A stretch of DNA of 20,107 bases, from assembly GCA_038227045.1 (NCBI GenBank), contig JBBRQD010000095.1, positions 1 through 20,107 of the forward strand. The letters are read 5' to 3'. This DNA is from JANXLS01 sp038227045 (GTDB taxonomy: Bacteria; Planctomycetota; SZUA-567; H5-PLA8). The notes under the pieces are model-generated. The model saw nothing but the letters and a program-made list of their open reading frames with translations. It was not told where the DNA came from and did no database searches. How positions within the stretch are numbered: position 1 is the stretch's first letter; the number at the start of each line of letters is the position of its first letter. This document shows, piece after piece, positions 7,568 through 15,597 of the stretch. A program made the translations under genes and the position numbers.

Positions 7568-10354
7568 TCAATTCACCTCGACAAATTCGTTTGCGTTGAA
7601 CAATGCGCGGCAGAACATTTTCAGTCCTTGTTCTTGAATGAATTTCACTGACGCGTCGGACTCTTCTTTTGATGGGTCGCGACCGAAGGCCAGTGCGAAT
7701 CCGCGGCGGGCTTGGGCTGCGGGGTCTTTGCCCGCTTCGCGTTCCAGGCGCTGCGCGAAGAAATCGGCTTGTTGCAGCGCGAAGGGGCTGTTCAATAAAT
7801 TCAATGCTTGCAGCGGGGTGATGGAACTTGTGCGGCGCGGCGCGGCTTGTCCGGCGTCGGGGCAATCGAAGGCGCCGAAGACCGCGTCGAGCTGCACGCG
7901 CGGTTTGCTTTGGTAGATCATGCGCCGGAATTCGTCGGGGCCGAACGTCGTTTTCGAATTGTACACTTTGACGTAGCTGCTGTTTTCAACGAAGAGATCG
8001 AAACCGGGTCCGCCCATGCGCAGATCGAGCTTTCCGCTGACGGAGAGGATCGTGTCGCGCAGCGCTTCAGCTTCCATGCGCCGGGGTGGAAAGCGCCACA
8101 GCAGGCGCGCGGCCGAGTCGATTTTCAGCGCCGCGTCGTTGGGCTGGCCGGATTGGCGGTAGGTCGCGGAGAGCAGGATCAGGCGCTGAATTTCCTTGAT
8201 GCGCCAGCCGCGCGCGACGAATTCGCTGGCGAGCCAGTCGAGTAATTCAGGATGAGTGGGCCGTCCACCGTTGACGCCGAAGTCGCTCGGCGTCTCGACG
8301 ATTCCGGTGCCAAAATGATAGTGCCATAAGCGATTGGCCATGACGCGCGCGGTGAGTCCGTTTTTGGGATCGGCGATCCAATTCGCCAAGGCCACGCGAC
8401 GTTCCTGCTCCGGTGCGCCGGCATCCAATTTCAATTGCGTCCCGAGACGCGAGAGCGCGCCCGGTGTGATCGGTTCACCTTTCTGCATCGGGTCGCCGCG
8501 TTTGAGTCTATACGTGAGGCCGGGCTGCTGAAACGTGCCGGCGTACACTTTCGGCGCGGCGTTGAAGTCGCGCAGGCGTTCCTGTAATTTCGCGCGTGCG
8601 GCCAGCAGTTTCGCGGCGTCCGTAAACTGTTCTTTGGTCGCGCCCTCTTGCGCGGGCGCGTCCGGTTTGCGCTTCGCGAAATCGGGAGGCAGCCGATTCG
8701 AGGAGGACGAGACGGCGCGCCAGTCTTTGCCGTCCATCGACACTTCGATGCGGTATCCGGTCGCCAGGCGGTCGGAGAAGTTCGTGACCTCGCCCCCTCG
8801 GTCGCGGCTCCAGAGCACGCGTTGAATGCGCTCTGATTTGGGAAATTCGAGCTGCACCCAACCCTTGCCGTTTTCGTTTGAAATCCAACTGAAACTGTTG
8901 CCGTATTTGCCGTCGTTGATGTGCGCGAGTTGATGGAATTTATTCCCGCCGTTCCCGTAAACGCTCGACGCGGTGGCCTTCGTTCCCGCCGATGCGAGCG
9001 CGACGTTGCGCGGCTTTTCTTCCGCCGAGAACACTTCGAGTTCGTCGATGCACGGTTCGCCCGAGCTGCATACGGTCACGGTAAAGCGCAGGAATTTGGC
9101 TTCGACGGCCTCGAAGCGGTCCTCGTTTTCCGCGGGCACGACCGGCGCGTGGAGCGGGGACACGGCGATCTTTTCATCGAGTGCCGCGAGTTCCTTCTTG
9201 AGCGCATCGGCCATCTTCAGGCGCTCGTCGGTCTGTGCGCCGCGCATCGGCCGTTCGCCGTGCTGCACGCCTTGGAAAATCGCGGTCAGGGCGTAATAGT
9301 CGTCCATTGGAATGGGATCGAATTTGTGGTTGTGGCAGCGCGCGCAATTCACGGTCAGTCCCAAAAACGTGGCGCCCGTGACGCTGACCATGTCGTTCAA
9401 TTCGTCGGCGCGCTGTTGAGCGGTGAGCACCGGGTCGGGGCTTTTGACCTGATCATAAGACCCGCCTACGAGAAAGCCGGTCGCCGCGTCCACGCCGAGC
9501 GCATCGCCGGCCAGTTGTTCGCGAATGAATTGATCGTAGGGCTTGTCGTCGTTGAACGCGCGGATCGCGTAGTCGCGATAGGGCCACGCATTCGCGCGCG
9601 CCTGATTCATCTCGAATCCGTGGCTCTCGGCGAAGCGCACGATATCGAGCCAGTGCCGCGCCCAGTGCTCGCCGTAATGCGGCGAGGCGAGGAGTCGCTC
9701 GACCAAGCGCGCGTAGGCGTCCGGGGCGGTGTCTTTGATGAAGGCGTCTATTTCTTCGGGCGTCGGAGCCAGCCCGATCACATCGAAATAAATCCGGCGA
9801 ATCAACGTGCGGCGGTCTGCTTCGGGCGAAAGCGCAAGACCTTTTTCAGTGAGCTTCGCGACAACGAACGCGTCGATCGGATTTGCCGGGCCGCCTGCCG
9901 GAATCGCCGGTTTTGCGAGCGGTTTGAACGCCCACCAATCTTGTGGGTTGCCCTGGAATCCAGTCACTGCCGTTTCACGCGGATCGGGCGCTCCCAGCGT
10001 CACCCATTTTTCAAGCACGGCGATTTCAGCGTCGGAGAGTTTTTCTTTCGGCGGCATGCGCAGTTCGCGGTCGGTGTATTTGACGGCCTTGATGAGCAGG
10101 CTGTTCTCCGGTTTGCCCGGCACGAGCGCGGCGCCGGTTTCGCCGCCCTGCTGCCAGCCGGATTTCGAATCCAGCACCAGGCCGCCTTTGATTTTTTTCG
10201 CCTGATGCGCGTGGCATTCGTAGCAGCGTTTTTCGAGAATCGGCAGCACGTCCTGCTTAAAGAATTGCAGATCGGCGAGACTTGTGTCGGCTGCACTTGC
10301 GGCTTGGCAGAGCGCGGCGAATACGGCAATTATCGGGAGGACAGTACGTTTCAT
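7568..10354 (-). CDS. PSCyt1-DUF1549-discoidin-DUF1553 (PSD1) cytochrome c-like protein
   Basis: Exported protein of 928 residues. Seen: a Sec signal peptide (1-21, ending QAASA); a planctomycete cytochrome-c domain with CYECH (44-48) and a distal Met candidate in ELRMPPKEKL; a DUF1549/PSCyt2 domain (about 155-360) with a second CXXCH, CARCH (337-341); an inserted F5/8 type C (discoidin-like) carbohydrate-binding region (about 415-550); and DUF1553/PSD1 (about 650-900) with LTARVMANRLWHYHFGTGIV and RRTSSITPLQALNLLNSPF. The order and length are standard for the family. ATG 10354 directly precedes the signal peptide; only a weak AGAGAT ribosome site is visible. It is first of a two-gene unit with the DUF1501 gene. 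The family is generally linked to periplasmic polysaccharide breakdown in PVC bacteria, but its reaction is not established. Heme binding at both motifs is inferred. Confidence 0.95.
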   Translation of the reverse strand: MKRTVLPIIAVFAALCQAASAADTSLADLQFFKQDVLPILEKRCYECHAHQAKKIKGGLVLDSKSGWQQGGETGAALVPGKPENSLLIKAVKYTDRELRMPPKEKLSDAEIAVLEKWVTLGAPDPRETAVTGFQGNPQDWWAFKPLAKPAIPAGGPANPIDAFVVAKLTEKGLALSPEADRRTLIRRIYFDVIGLAPTPEEIDAFIKDTAPDAYARLVERLLASPHYGEHWARHWLDIVRFAESHGFEMNQARANAWPYRDYAIRAFNDDKPYDQFIREQLAGDALGVDAATGFLVGGSYDQVKSPDPVLTAQQRADELNDMVSVTGATFLGLTVNCARCHNHKFDPIPMDDYYALTAIFQGVQHGERPMRGAQTDERLKMADALKKELAALDEKIAVSPLHAPVVPAENEDRFEAVEAKFLRFTVTVCSSGEPCIDELEVFSAEEKPRNVALASAGTKATASSVYGNGGNKFHQLAHINDGKYGNSFSWISNENGKGWVQLEFPKSERIQRVLWSRDRGGEVTNFSDRLATGYRIEVSMDGKDWRAVSSSSNRLPPDFAKRKPDAPAQEGATKEQFTDAAKLLAARAKLQERLRDFNAAPKVYAGTFQQPGLTYRLKRGDPMQKGEPITPGALSRLGTQLKLDAGAPEQERRVALANWIADPKNGLTARVMANRLWHYHFGTGIVETPSDFGVNGGRPTHPELLDWLASEFVARGWRIKEIQRLILLSATYRQSGQPNDAALKIDSAARLLWRFPPRRMEAEALRDTILSVSGKLDLRMGGPGFDLFVENSSYVKVYNSKTTFGPDEFRRMIYQSKPRVQLDAVFGAFDCPDAGQAAPRRTSSITPLQALNLLNSPFALQQADFFAQRLEREAGKDPAAQARRGFALAFGRDPSKEESDASVKFIQEQGLKMFCRALFNANEFVEVN

Positions 10355-10391
10355 TCATTCGATCTCTTTAAATTCGCAACGCCTACTTAGT

Positions 10392-10526
10392 CGCAGATGA
10401 ACGCAAATGAACGCGGATAAAAAGCGTTGTGTGAAATAAAACATTGGCAACAGATTTCTCCAGCGACATACACCAGATACGTTTTTTTCCATTTCTCCCA
10501 TCCGCGGTAATTCGCGTTCGTCTGCG
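10392..10526. repeat. intergenic element with 27-bp imperfect terminal inverted repeats (repeat C)
   Basis: Left arm 10392-10418 (CGCAGATGAACGCAAATGAA then CGCGGAT) and right arm 10500-10526 pair at 23 of 27 positions. The 81-base middle is AT-richer and has no gene. The element fills most of the 217-base gap between the LolA-like gene stop (10572) and the DUF1553 gene start (10354). Its size and ends resemble a MITE, but no target-site duplication is evident. Confidence 0.65.
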
Positions 10527-10571
10527 TTCTTTCGCGATTAAGCAGCCCCCCGATAAACCCGCGTTGATGCG

Positions 10572-11414
10572 CTATTGGTCCCAGATGTTTATATTTTTTT
10601 CAAGGGCCACGGCGAGGGTTTCGCGTTTGAATCCTTCCGGGACCGGGATGGCGAATTTTGCGGAAGCGATGGGGGTGTTTAGCGCGATGTCTTCCACGTC
10701 CATGTCCAGCACGTACATGCCGCCCGGCACATGCAGCGTCACGCGCCCCGGATATGCGGGTTTAGGTTGCTCGGCGCCCGCTTCGGGAAAACGGTAGTGC
10801 GAATAATTGACGCGCCCCGCTCCGGCTCCGCCGCGCGAAAAGACGCCTTTTTGTTCGACGACGGATTTGGAAAGATCGACGCTCAACCGCGTCGTGTACC
10901 TCGGCAACATCGATGTCGTTTCGGCGATGTTGAAATAGGCGCGGCCATTCACCCGGCACGTGCCGCGACTCGGGTGTTCGCTGGGCGGCGCGGCCGGAAA
11001 AAACAGATCGCGCGCGCGGCCGCAGTGTGCGAGCAGCGTCAAATTGCACTGCGGGTGGTCGAGCAATTCTTCGCGCGATCCGTTGAGATACACTTCCTTG
11101 CCGGGAATGCAGATTTCGACGCTTTCGCCGCGCACGCCCATATCGAGTACCAGTTGCCCGGCTTCCGTCGTAACGCGCAGTCGCATGTTGCCCGCGGCAT
11201 CGCCGAGGTATGCGCCGCTGAGTTCGTAATCCTTGTTCTTGATCTTGTCGTGCAGCGTCACGCGCAGACGCGCGACGACGCTGTTCACTGCGTCGCGCCG
11301 GGCGCATAGCGTGCCGGCGCAGTCCGCCAGCGCGGAGGCTTCCGAGGCGGGCGCGAATGTTGGGGCAAGCGCGAGCATCAGCGCGGCGATTAGAATTCGT
11401 AACCGTTTAATCAG
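10572..11414 (-). CDS. exported LolA-like protein (function unknown)
   Basis: About 280 residues. A signal peptide is clear (IKRLRILIAALMLALAP, then PASEA), followed by a beta-rich body typical of LolA/LolB-like folds: RLRVTLHDKIKNKDYELSGA, NMRLRVTTEAGQLVLDMGVR, and a C-terminus PGRVTLHVPGGMYVLDMDVE, LNTPIASAKFAIPVPEGF. Five Cys in the mature part could form disulfides. It probably binds lipid or hydrophobic ligands outside the inner membrane; this is fold-level inference. The start is unclear. The frame is open to an ATG at 11483, but those extra residues are encoded by repeat B. CTG 11414 (or ATT 11411) sits exactly before the basic n-region with AGGGGA just upstream. ATG 11378 would cut the signal peptide. 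Either a rare start codon is used or repeat insertion changed the 5' end. Immediate neighbours do not reveal its role. Confidence 0.72.
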   Translation of the reverse strand: MIKRLRILIAALMLALAPTFAPASEASALADCAGTLCARRDAVNSVVARLRVTLHDKIKNKDYELSGAYLGDAAGNMRLRVTTEAGQLVLDMGVRGESVEICIPGKEVYLNGSREELLDHPQCNLTLLAHCGRARDLFFPAAPPSEHPSRGTCRVNGRAYFNIAETTSMLPRYTTRLSVDLSKSVVEQKGVFSRGGAGAGRVNYSHYRFPEAGAEQPKPAYPGRVTLHVPGGMYVLDMDVEDIALNTPIASAKFAIPVPEGFKRETLAVALEKNINIWDQ

Positions 11415-11445
11415 ACTTCCCCTTACTTGTACGAAAGAAAAAAGG

Positions 11446-11483
11446 GCCTCGCACAAAGACACAAAGAACACCAAGAAGCACAC
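11446..11483. repeat. dispersed A-rich repeat B, copy 2
   Basis: The stretch begins GCCTCGCACAAAGACACAAA and continues with GAACACCAAGAAGCACAC. It is nearly identical to 15448-15485 and related to 281-315. It lies just upstream of the LolA-like gene, whose only upstream ATG (11483) falls at the repeat edge. Confidence 0.65.
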
Positions 11484-11508
11484 AGTAATTCGCGATCGAA
11501 TGTAGCTC

Positions 11509-11606
11509 GCCCCGTTGGGGCTTTGGGCCTCTTAACCCTCGCGGACCCAGGCCTGCGCCGGAGTACCGGCTCCGACCTAGGTTATCATAGTGCGCGCCGT
11601 TGGCGC
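11509..11606. repeat. dispersed palindromic repeat A, copy 2, with flanking hairpin
   Basis: Bases 11544-11606 match 160-222 at 54 of 63 positions. Both copies end in a GCGCC-NTT-GGCGC hairpin (here GCGCCGTTGGCGC, 11594-11606). A second small hairpin, GCCCCGTTGGGGC (11509-11521), marks the other side of this copy. The element lies in the 239-base gap between the subtilase stop (11654) and the LolA-like gene start. In that gap I see no other feature except repeat B copy 2. Confidence 0.65.
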
Positions 11607-11653
11607 TGAAGACAGGTCGCGATGAATCGTTAAATGCCCTATTTCCAAACCCC

Positions 11654-14600
11654 CTACTGCGGTCCGCCCTTGAGTGTGCCCGTGCCGTTTTTGCCCTTGT
11701 ATACCATGTTGTAGTCGGCTTGGTATGTGACGTTGCCGGTGTCCACATGAACGCGCATTGTAAATGTGGCTGCAGTGGAGGATGTGGATATTCCAAAGGT
11801 TTTGAACAGCGCAGCCAAATCGCGCTTGTTGGCCACGGGCAAGTCCACGGGTTTGAAATTCATGGCAATCGTGCCTTTGCTCAAATTGATTTTGAAACTT
11901 TCGGTCCGATTCTTCTGCGATGCGTGGCGATCGACGAGGAATGGATAGAGTTGGAGGGGACTCGCGATGTCCCTATCACCATTGGGTGTCCCCACGGTCA
12001 CCGTGTATGTCTTTCCTTCGAACACTCCATTCTGGACCGCCTCTCGCGCTTGTTGCGTCGTCAGTACCAAACTGGGAGCGATCAGATTCATTTGCAGTTG
12101 GTTCGACGCAGCCTTGCCCATGTTCACATTCACGCGACCCTTGGCGCTCGCGGGGTAATCGGCGTCCAGGTGCGAATCCACCTTGATCTGAATAAGGTGG
12201 CTATCGTCGAGTTGACTAAATTTGCTCTGGCTATCTGAAACTTTGAGCCGCACGCGATAATTTCCTGGCGTGTCGTAGGTGTGGTTGACTTGCAGACCGA
12301 AGAGTTTGAATGAAGGATTAGCTGGAATAATGCTATCGTCGCCTATGGTGTAGAAATCCCACTCGTACGTTTGAATGTTTCCGCCGCTCCCCGCCGCCGA
12401 GAACATGACCTCCAACGGCGCCTCGCCTTTCAAGGGTGCCGCAAGGGCCACGGCGTTGAGCACCGAGGTCGTCGCGACAATTAAGATCCCGGCTGAGGTG
12501 CTGGTTTTACCGAGACCGTCCGTGACGGTCAGAGTCGCATAATAGGTTCCGCCCGAGTAAATATGCGTGACCTGCACGCCCGTGGCAAATGTGCCATCGC
12601 CGAAATTCCAGGAATAGGAGGCAATCGGCCCGGCGCTGGCCGATCCGTCGAAGAAGACGGAGAGCGGCGCGAAGCCTGTCGTTGGGGACGCGCTGGCGGC
12701 GGCGCTGAGTCCGGCCGCCACCGGTATATTCGTGCAGATCGCAAAGGCTTGCGGGCCCATCGGAATGTTGGTTCCGATGACTCGCACCGTCCACGTGCCG
12801 GCCACGGGATTGCTGATGATCGTTTGTTCGATCGGATCGACTGTGTTTGGACCGGTGTTCGTCGCCGCATTGGTTGGATTCGCCGCGTCCAGCGAGTAGG
12901 GGAAATGCAGAACGTTGTTGGGATCGATGAGCACGATGTCGAGATCGTTGACGAGAGCCTTCGCCGCGGCGGGATTGCCGCCGACATCCATCCAAACCAT
13001 TGTCGTTTTAAAAACGGGCGTATTGACCGGAACTGAAATCAGGTACGACTTCATGCCCGAGTTTGCGATTGTATCCTCGATGAACACGGCGGAGGCCGGG
13101 TTGTTCTTGTGGACATCGATGAGGCGCACGGCGGCGTCGGCGTTGACGATGCCGAAACCGTACACCGAATCGGGGCCGGTCTGGCCGAGGTCGGTGGCCG
13201 TTTCGCACAGCAGCGCTTTGGTCAGCGCCGCGGACGGGGCAGTTCCAAAGACGGTTGTGTAGCGTTGAAAGACCAGTGCGCCCACGCCGGTCGCGGCGGG
13301 CGTGGAGAACGAGGTGCCGGTGTTCGACGTGATTCCACTGGTGCCCGTATCCAGCGTGACATTCTCACCGTAGGCCACGAGGTCGGGTTTGACGCGCCCG
13401 TCGTTCATCGGCCCGTGCTGGGCGAAATTGGTGATACCATCGGACTGCGGCACCGGTGGAATGGCGAACGGATCTCCCGCGTTTGCCGCGGCGGACGACG
13501 CTTCGATGCAGAGGCCGTTTTTCATGCCGACGAAGAAGTCGATCTGCTTGAAATTGCCGGGGACGGATTCTTCATTGCCGGCGAGGAAAATGGCTAGATT
13601 GTTGGTCTGAATGGCCGTATCCCAGTCGGCCGAAATGGTCTGGTAATCGCCCCAACCGGGCGCCGAGGGGCTGGGCACCACGGGGCCATACGAATGATTA
13701 GACAAGCGGGCGCCTTTGCTTGCGGCGTCGAGCACATCGGCCGTCGAAAAACTATCGCCCACACCCATCAACGAGTAGACGAGTATCTTGGATTTCGGGG
13801 CGACGCCTTTGGCTTGGGGATTGTTGATGCCATTTGAGGCGATTTGTCCGACGACTGCCGTCGCGTGCGTGTAGACCAAGGGATTGCTTGAATCGCCGTC
13901 GCTTTGGACGTACGTCAGCCGCGACGCGAAGTCCACGTGGGGTTCGGGCTTGCCGATTTCACGGACGGCCACGGTGATGTTGGTGCCGTCGAGCAAGTCG
14001 CCCTTGTCGCGGACTTGTGTGATGTTGGATGAGGAATCGGTTGTGCTGTCGCGGTTGGCGACCGGCGGGGCGATGTATTCGACGAATGTGACACTGCCTG
14101 CCGCGGCGATGCTTGCGGCCTGGTTGGCTCGGGCGACGATTTCGAAGCGGGGTCCCAAAACGCTGGGGTGATCCGCTTGAATTTTCAGCGCCGCCAATTC
14201 CGGCGTGGCGCCCAACTGTGTTTTCAGCGCGTCGAGGGTCGTACCCGAAGTTGCGAGCACGCGGAAGCGTGTCAGACCGTCCGGGGTTTTGGCGAAGTCG
14301 GGGGTTTGCTGCGCGTATACTTGCGCGTGCAATTTGTCGCGCGGATCGATTCGCGCCAGGCCTTGCACGAACGGCAGATCTGCGGCATCGAGCAACGCGG
14401 CGGATGTGCCGCGCGCGGTCCACGCGTGTGCGTCAACAAACGCGAGCACTTCGACGCCCGCTTGTTTCAATTGATCGCGTTCCGCGCCGTTTGGCTGATC
14501 CTGGAATTGCATGTATATGGTGCGAAGTTCGGCGGGGTTTTGCAGCGCGTCGCCGGGAAATAATTCGTGCGCTTCGGCGTCTTTCGTTTCAGCGGCGACG

Positions 14601-14971
14601 GGCAGGAACGCTCGCGAATTCAGACTGACCACATACTTGCGAAGAGCCGGTTCGATTGCATTCGAGAACGCTCGCGCCCGGCCGCGATTGAAAAACTCCG
14701 CGCCGTCAAACGCGCTTGAATTCAGAGCGCCGCCCCAGCGCGCCGGCGGTGCCGGAGCCGGTGCCGGTGCCGGTGCCGGGGGCGTAAGTTGAGGCGCATT
14801 GGCAGCCGAAGATTTTTCCGCGCCATCTGCATTTTTCTGATTTATTTGAGTCGAAGGAGCATTCTTAGCGACTTTGAGTGGAGTCGCCGATTTGGACGCG
14901 AACCATAGATACAGCCCTGCCAATCCCAGTAAGCTTAATATCAATAAAGCTTTACGCCAATGACCGGCCAT
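11654..14971 (-). CDS. exported subtilase (S8, Kp-43-like) with PKD domains; catalytic Asp position is Glu
   Basis: Protein of 1105 residues. Seen: an N-terminal membrane anchor or signal (8-25); a Pro-Ala linker (63-77); a propeptide-like region (about 140-310); a peptidase S8 domain (about 330-620) with HATAVVG (H369) and GTSFSTPAA (S554); a beta-sandwich of the Kp-43 type (about 640-750, including ALVNDLDIVLIDPNN and MGPQAFAICTNI); two PKD repeats (about 751-835 and 838-932, the first with SYSWNFGDGT); and a C-terminal 170 residues I do not recognise. The catalytic Asp motif reads VAVREIG, so Glu338 stands where Asp is expected. Start ATG 14971 has AGGGAG six bases upstream. It should degrade proteins at or outside the cell surface if Glu338 supports catalysis. 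It is probably monocistronic, with a long leader region containing a terminator-like hairpin (15126-15159). Confidence 0.93.
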   Translation of the reverse strand: MAGHWRKALLILSLLGLAGLYLWFASKSATPLKVAKNAPSTQINQKNADGAEKSSAANAPQLTPPAPAPAPAPAPPARWGGALNSSAFDGAEFFNRGRARAFSNAIEPALRKYVVSLNSRAFLPVAAETKDAEAHELFPGDALQNPAELRTIYMQFQDQPNGAERDQLKQAGVEVLAFVDAHAWTARGTSAALLDAADLPFVQGLARIDPRDKLHAQVYAQQTPDFAKTPDGLTRFRVLATSGTTLDALKTQLGATPELAALKIQADHPSVLGPRFEIVARANQAASIAAAGSVTFVEYIAPPVANRDSTTDSSSNITQVRDKGDLLDGTNITVAVREIGKPEPHVDFASRLTYVQSDGDSSNPLVYTHATAVVGQIASNGINNPQAKGVAPKSKILVYSLMGVGDSFSTADVLDAASKGARLSNHSYGPVVPSPSAPGWGDYQTISADWDTAIQTNNLAIFLAGNEESVPGNFKQIDFFVGMKNGLCIEASSAAANAGDPFAIPPVPQSDGITNFAQHGPMNDGRVKPDLVAYGENVTLDTGTSGITSNTGTSFSTPAATGVGALVFQRYTTVFGTAPSAALTKALLCETATDLGQTGPDSVYGFGIVNADAAVRLIDVHKNNPASAVFIEDTIANSGMKSYLISVPVNTPVFKTTMVWMDVGGNPAAAKALVNDLDIVLIDPNNVLHFPYSLDAANPTNAATNTGPNTVDPIEQTIISNPVAGTWTVRVIGTNIPMGPQAFAICTNIPVAAGLSAAASASPTTGFAPLSVFFDGSASAGPIASYSWNFGDGTFATGVQVTHIYSGGTYYATLTVTDGLGKTSTSAGILIVATTSVLNAVALAAPLKGEAPLEVMFSAAGSGGNIQTYEWDFYTIGDDSIIPANPSFKLFGLQVNHTYDTPGNYRVRLKVSDSQSKFSQLDDSHLIQIKVDSHLDADYPASAKGRVNVNMGKAASNQLQMNLIAPSLVLTTQQAREAVQNGVFEGKTYTVTVGTPNGDRDIASPLQLYPFLVDRHASQKNRTESFKINLSKGTIAMNFKPVDLPVANKRDLAALFKTFGISTSSTAATFTMRVHVDTGNVTYQADYNMVYKGKNGTGTLKGGPQ
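14749..14778. repeat. 5-unit hexanucleotide tandem repeat inside the subtilase gene
   Basis: Five GTGCCG-type hexamers (the second is GAGCCG) lie in tandem and encode the alternating Ala-Pro linker between the membrane anchor and the propeptide. Loss or gain of units would keep the frame and change only linker length. Confidence 0.8.
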
Positions 14972-15121
14972 GCGACACTCCCTGCTTTACCTTCTGCTGA
15001 ACAGACTTAAATAACATCTGTCACGCTATTTGCAATATTTGTGTCAAAAGAATTCGCGGGGACTTATCACGTTTTGGAAAATGATGGAAGGATGTTTTGG
15101 GGAGTTGATGGACGCGGTTTG

Positions 15122-15261
15122 CAGCAAAAAAAACCGGAAACCACAGGGTTTCCGGTTTTCTCTAGACGGCAAGCATGCCCGAACCGTGGGGGGGGGTGAG
15201 TCCGGAAGGCACCGTCATCGAGCGTCGTATTTTGTTTTTATACTACCGCTTGGGCTTGACA
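15122..15261 (-). ncRNA. candidate small RNA or attenuated leader of the subtilase gene
   Basis: On the minus strand a promoter-like pair, TTGCCA (15295-15290) and TATTAG (15273-15268) with 16 bases between, lies upstream of a strong intrinsic terminator (15159-15126). This would give an RNA of about 140 bases. The subtilase ATG is about 155 bases further on, so the same RNA could be a leader that is either terminated or read through. TTCCGG in the leader (15207-15202) could pair with CCGGAA in the 5' arm of the terminator. No known riboswitch class is recognised. The promoter match is moderate; this is inference from layout. Confidence 0.25.
15126..15159 (-). terminator. intrinsic terminator, strongest on the minus strand
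   Basis: Arms 15130-15142 and 15147-15159 form a perfect 13-bp stem (AAAACCGGAAACC with GGTTTCCGGTTTT) with a 4-base loop. On the minus strand the stem runs into eight Ts; on the plus strand only into TTTT-C-T. It lies between two divergent genes, so it does not end either of them. It must end an unknown leftward RNA, act as an attenuator for the subtilase gene, or insulate the two promoters. Confidence 0.8.
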
Positions 15262-15447
15262 ACATTACTAATACCACATCTTTAGAGTCTGGCAATAGAA
15301 AAATGGACTTTTTTTGCTAAAGTCTATCTAAATAACAGTTCTATAGTTATGCGATATTCGGCGCATTATTGTTGAATAATCTCGACTTTTCTCTCCGATT
15401 TTCAAGGGTTTTATGACACTCTTTCGCTTGCAACTCGCTGGAAAAGA

Positions 15448-15566
15448 GCCTCGCACAAAGACACAAAGAATACCAAGAAGCACAAAGAAAAGAGAATCCG
15501 ATGAAAAAACAGATGAAACGGGTTTAATTGGGTTGATCTTTGCGTCTTCGCATCTTTGCGTTAAAA
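15448..15566. repeat. dispersed A-rich repeat B, copy 3, with inverted partner
   Basis: Bases 15448-15492 repeat the GCCTCGCACAAAGACACAAA core found at 11446. Downstream, 15535-15566 (GATCTTTGCGTCTTCGCATC then TTTGCGTTAAAA) is an approximate reverse complement of it. Together they form an imperfect inverted-repeat element of about 119 bases ending 31 bases before the parA start, so it lies within the 5' leader or promoter of parA. Confidence 0.55.
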
Positions 15567-15597
15567 CCTCCGATCAAGAACTCGAAGAGGAAATTCA

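Larger units (their letters stand above)
14972..15597. other. 626-base divergent intergenic region (subtilase / parA)
   Basis: No credible protein gene is seen; the one 96-codon plus-strand frame (15030-15320) runs straight through a terminator hairpin and a G9 run and is not protein-like. The region holds the promoter areas of two divergent genes, a strong hairpin with a poly-U tail on the minus strand (15126-15159), a structured G-rich patch (15165-15216), repeat B copy 3 with its inverted partner (15448-15566), and the Shine-Dalgarno of parA. An ACAGA-11-TCTGT inverted repeat (15001-15021) lies 30 bases upstream of the subtilase start and could be an operator. Confidence 0.6.

Noticed and set aside
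7488..7865. N-terminal extension of the DUF1501 frame
   Set aside because: It overlaps the DUF1553 coding end and the inverted repeat, and would bury the Tat signal; ATG 7487 has a Shine-Dalgarno.
8921..10390. Long plus-strand open frame opposite the DUF1553 gene
   Set aside because: The protein is Arg/Val/Phe-rich with no recognisable motif; the opposite strand encodes a full PSCyt1-DUF1549-DUF1553 protein.
15197..15210. GTCCGGAAGG resemblance to the SRP RNA loop
   Set aside because: The conserved GGAAGCAGCC continuation and the long SRP helix are missing; the match is short and probably chance.
15256..15284. TTGACA as a promoter for parA
   Set aside because: The -35 is perfect but the hexamer 17 bases on (TCTTTA) matches TATAAT at only two positions, and the leader would exceed 300 bases.
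15030..15320. Possible 96-codon protein in the divergent intergenic region
   Set aside because: It translates a terminator hairpin and a G9 run, has no ribosome site and no protein-like pattern.
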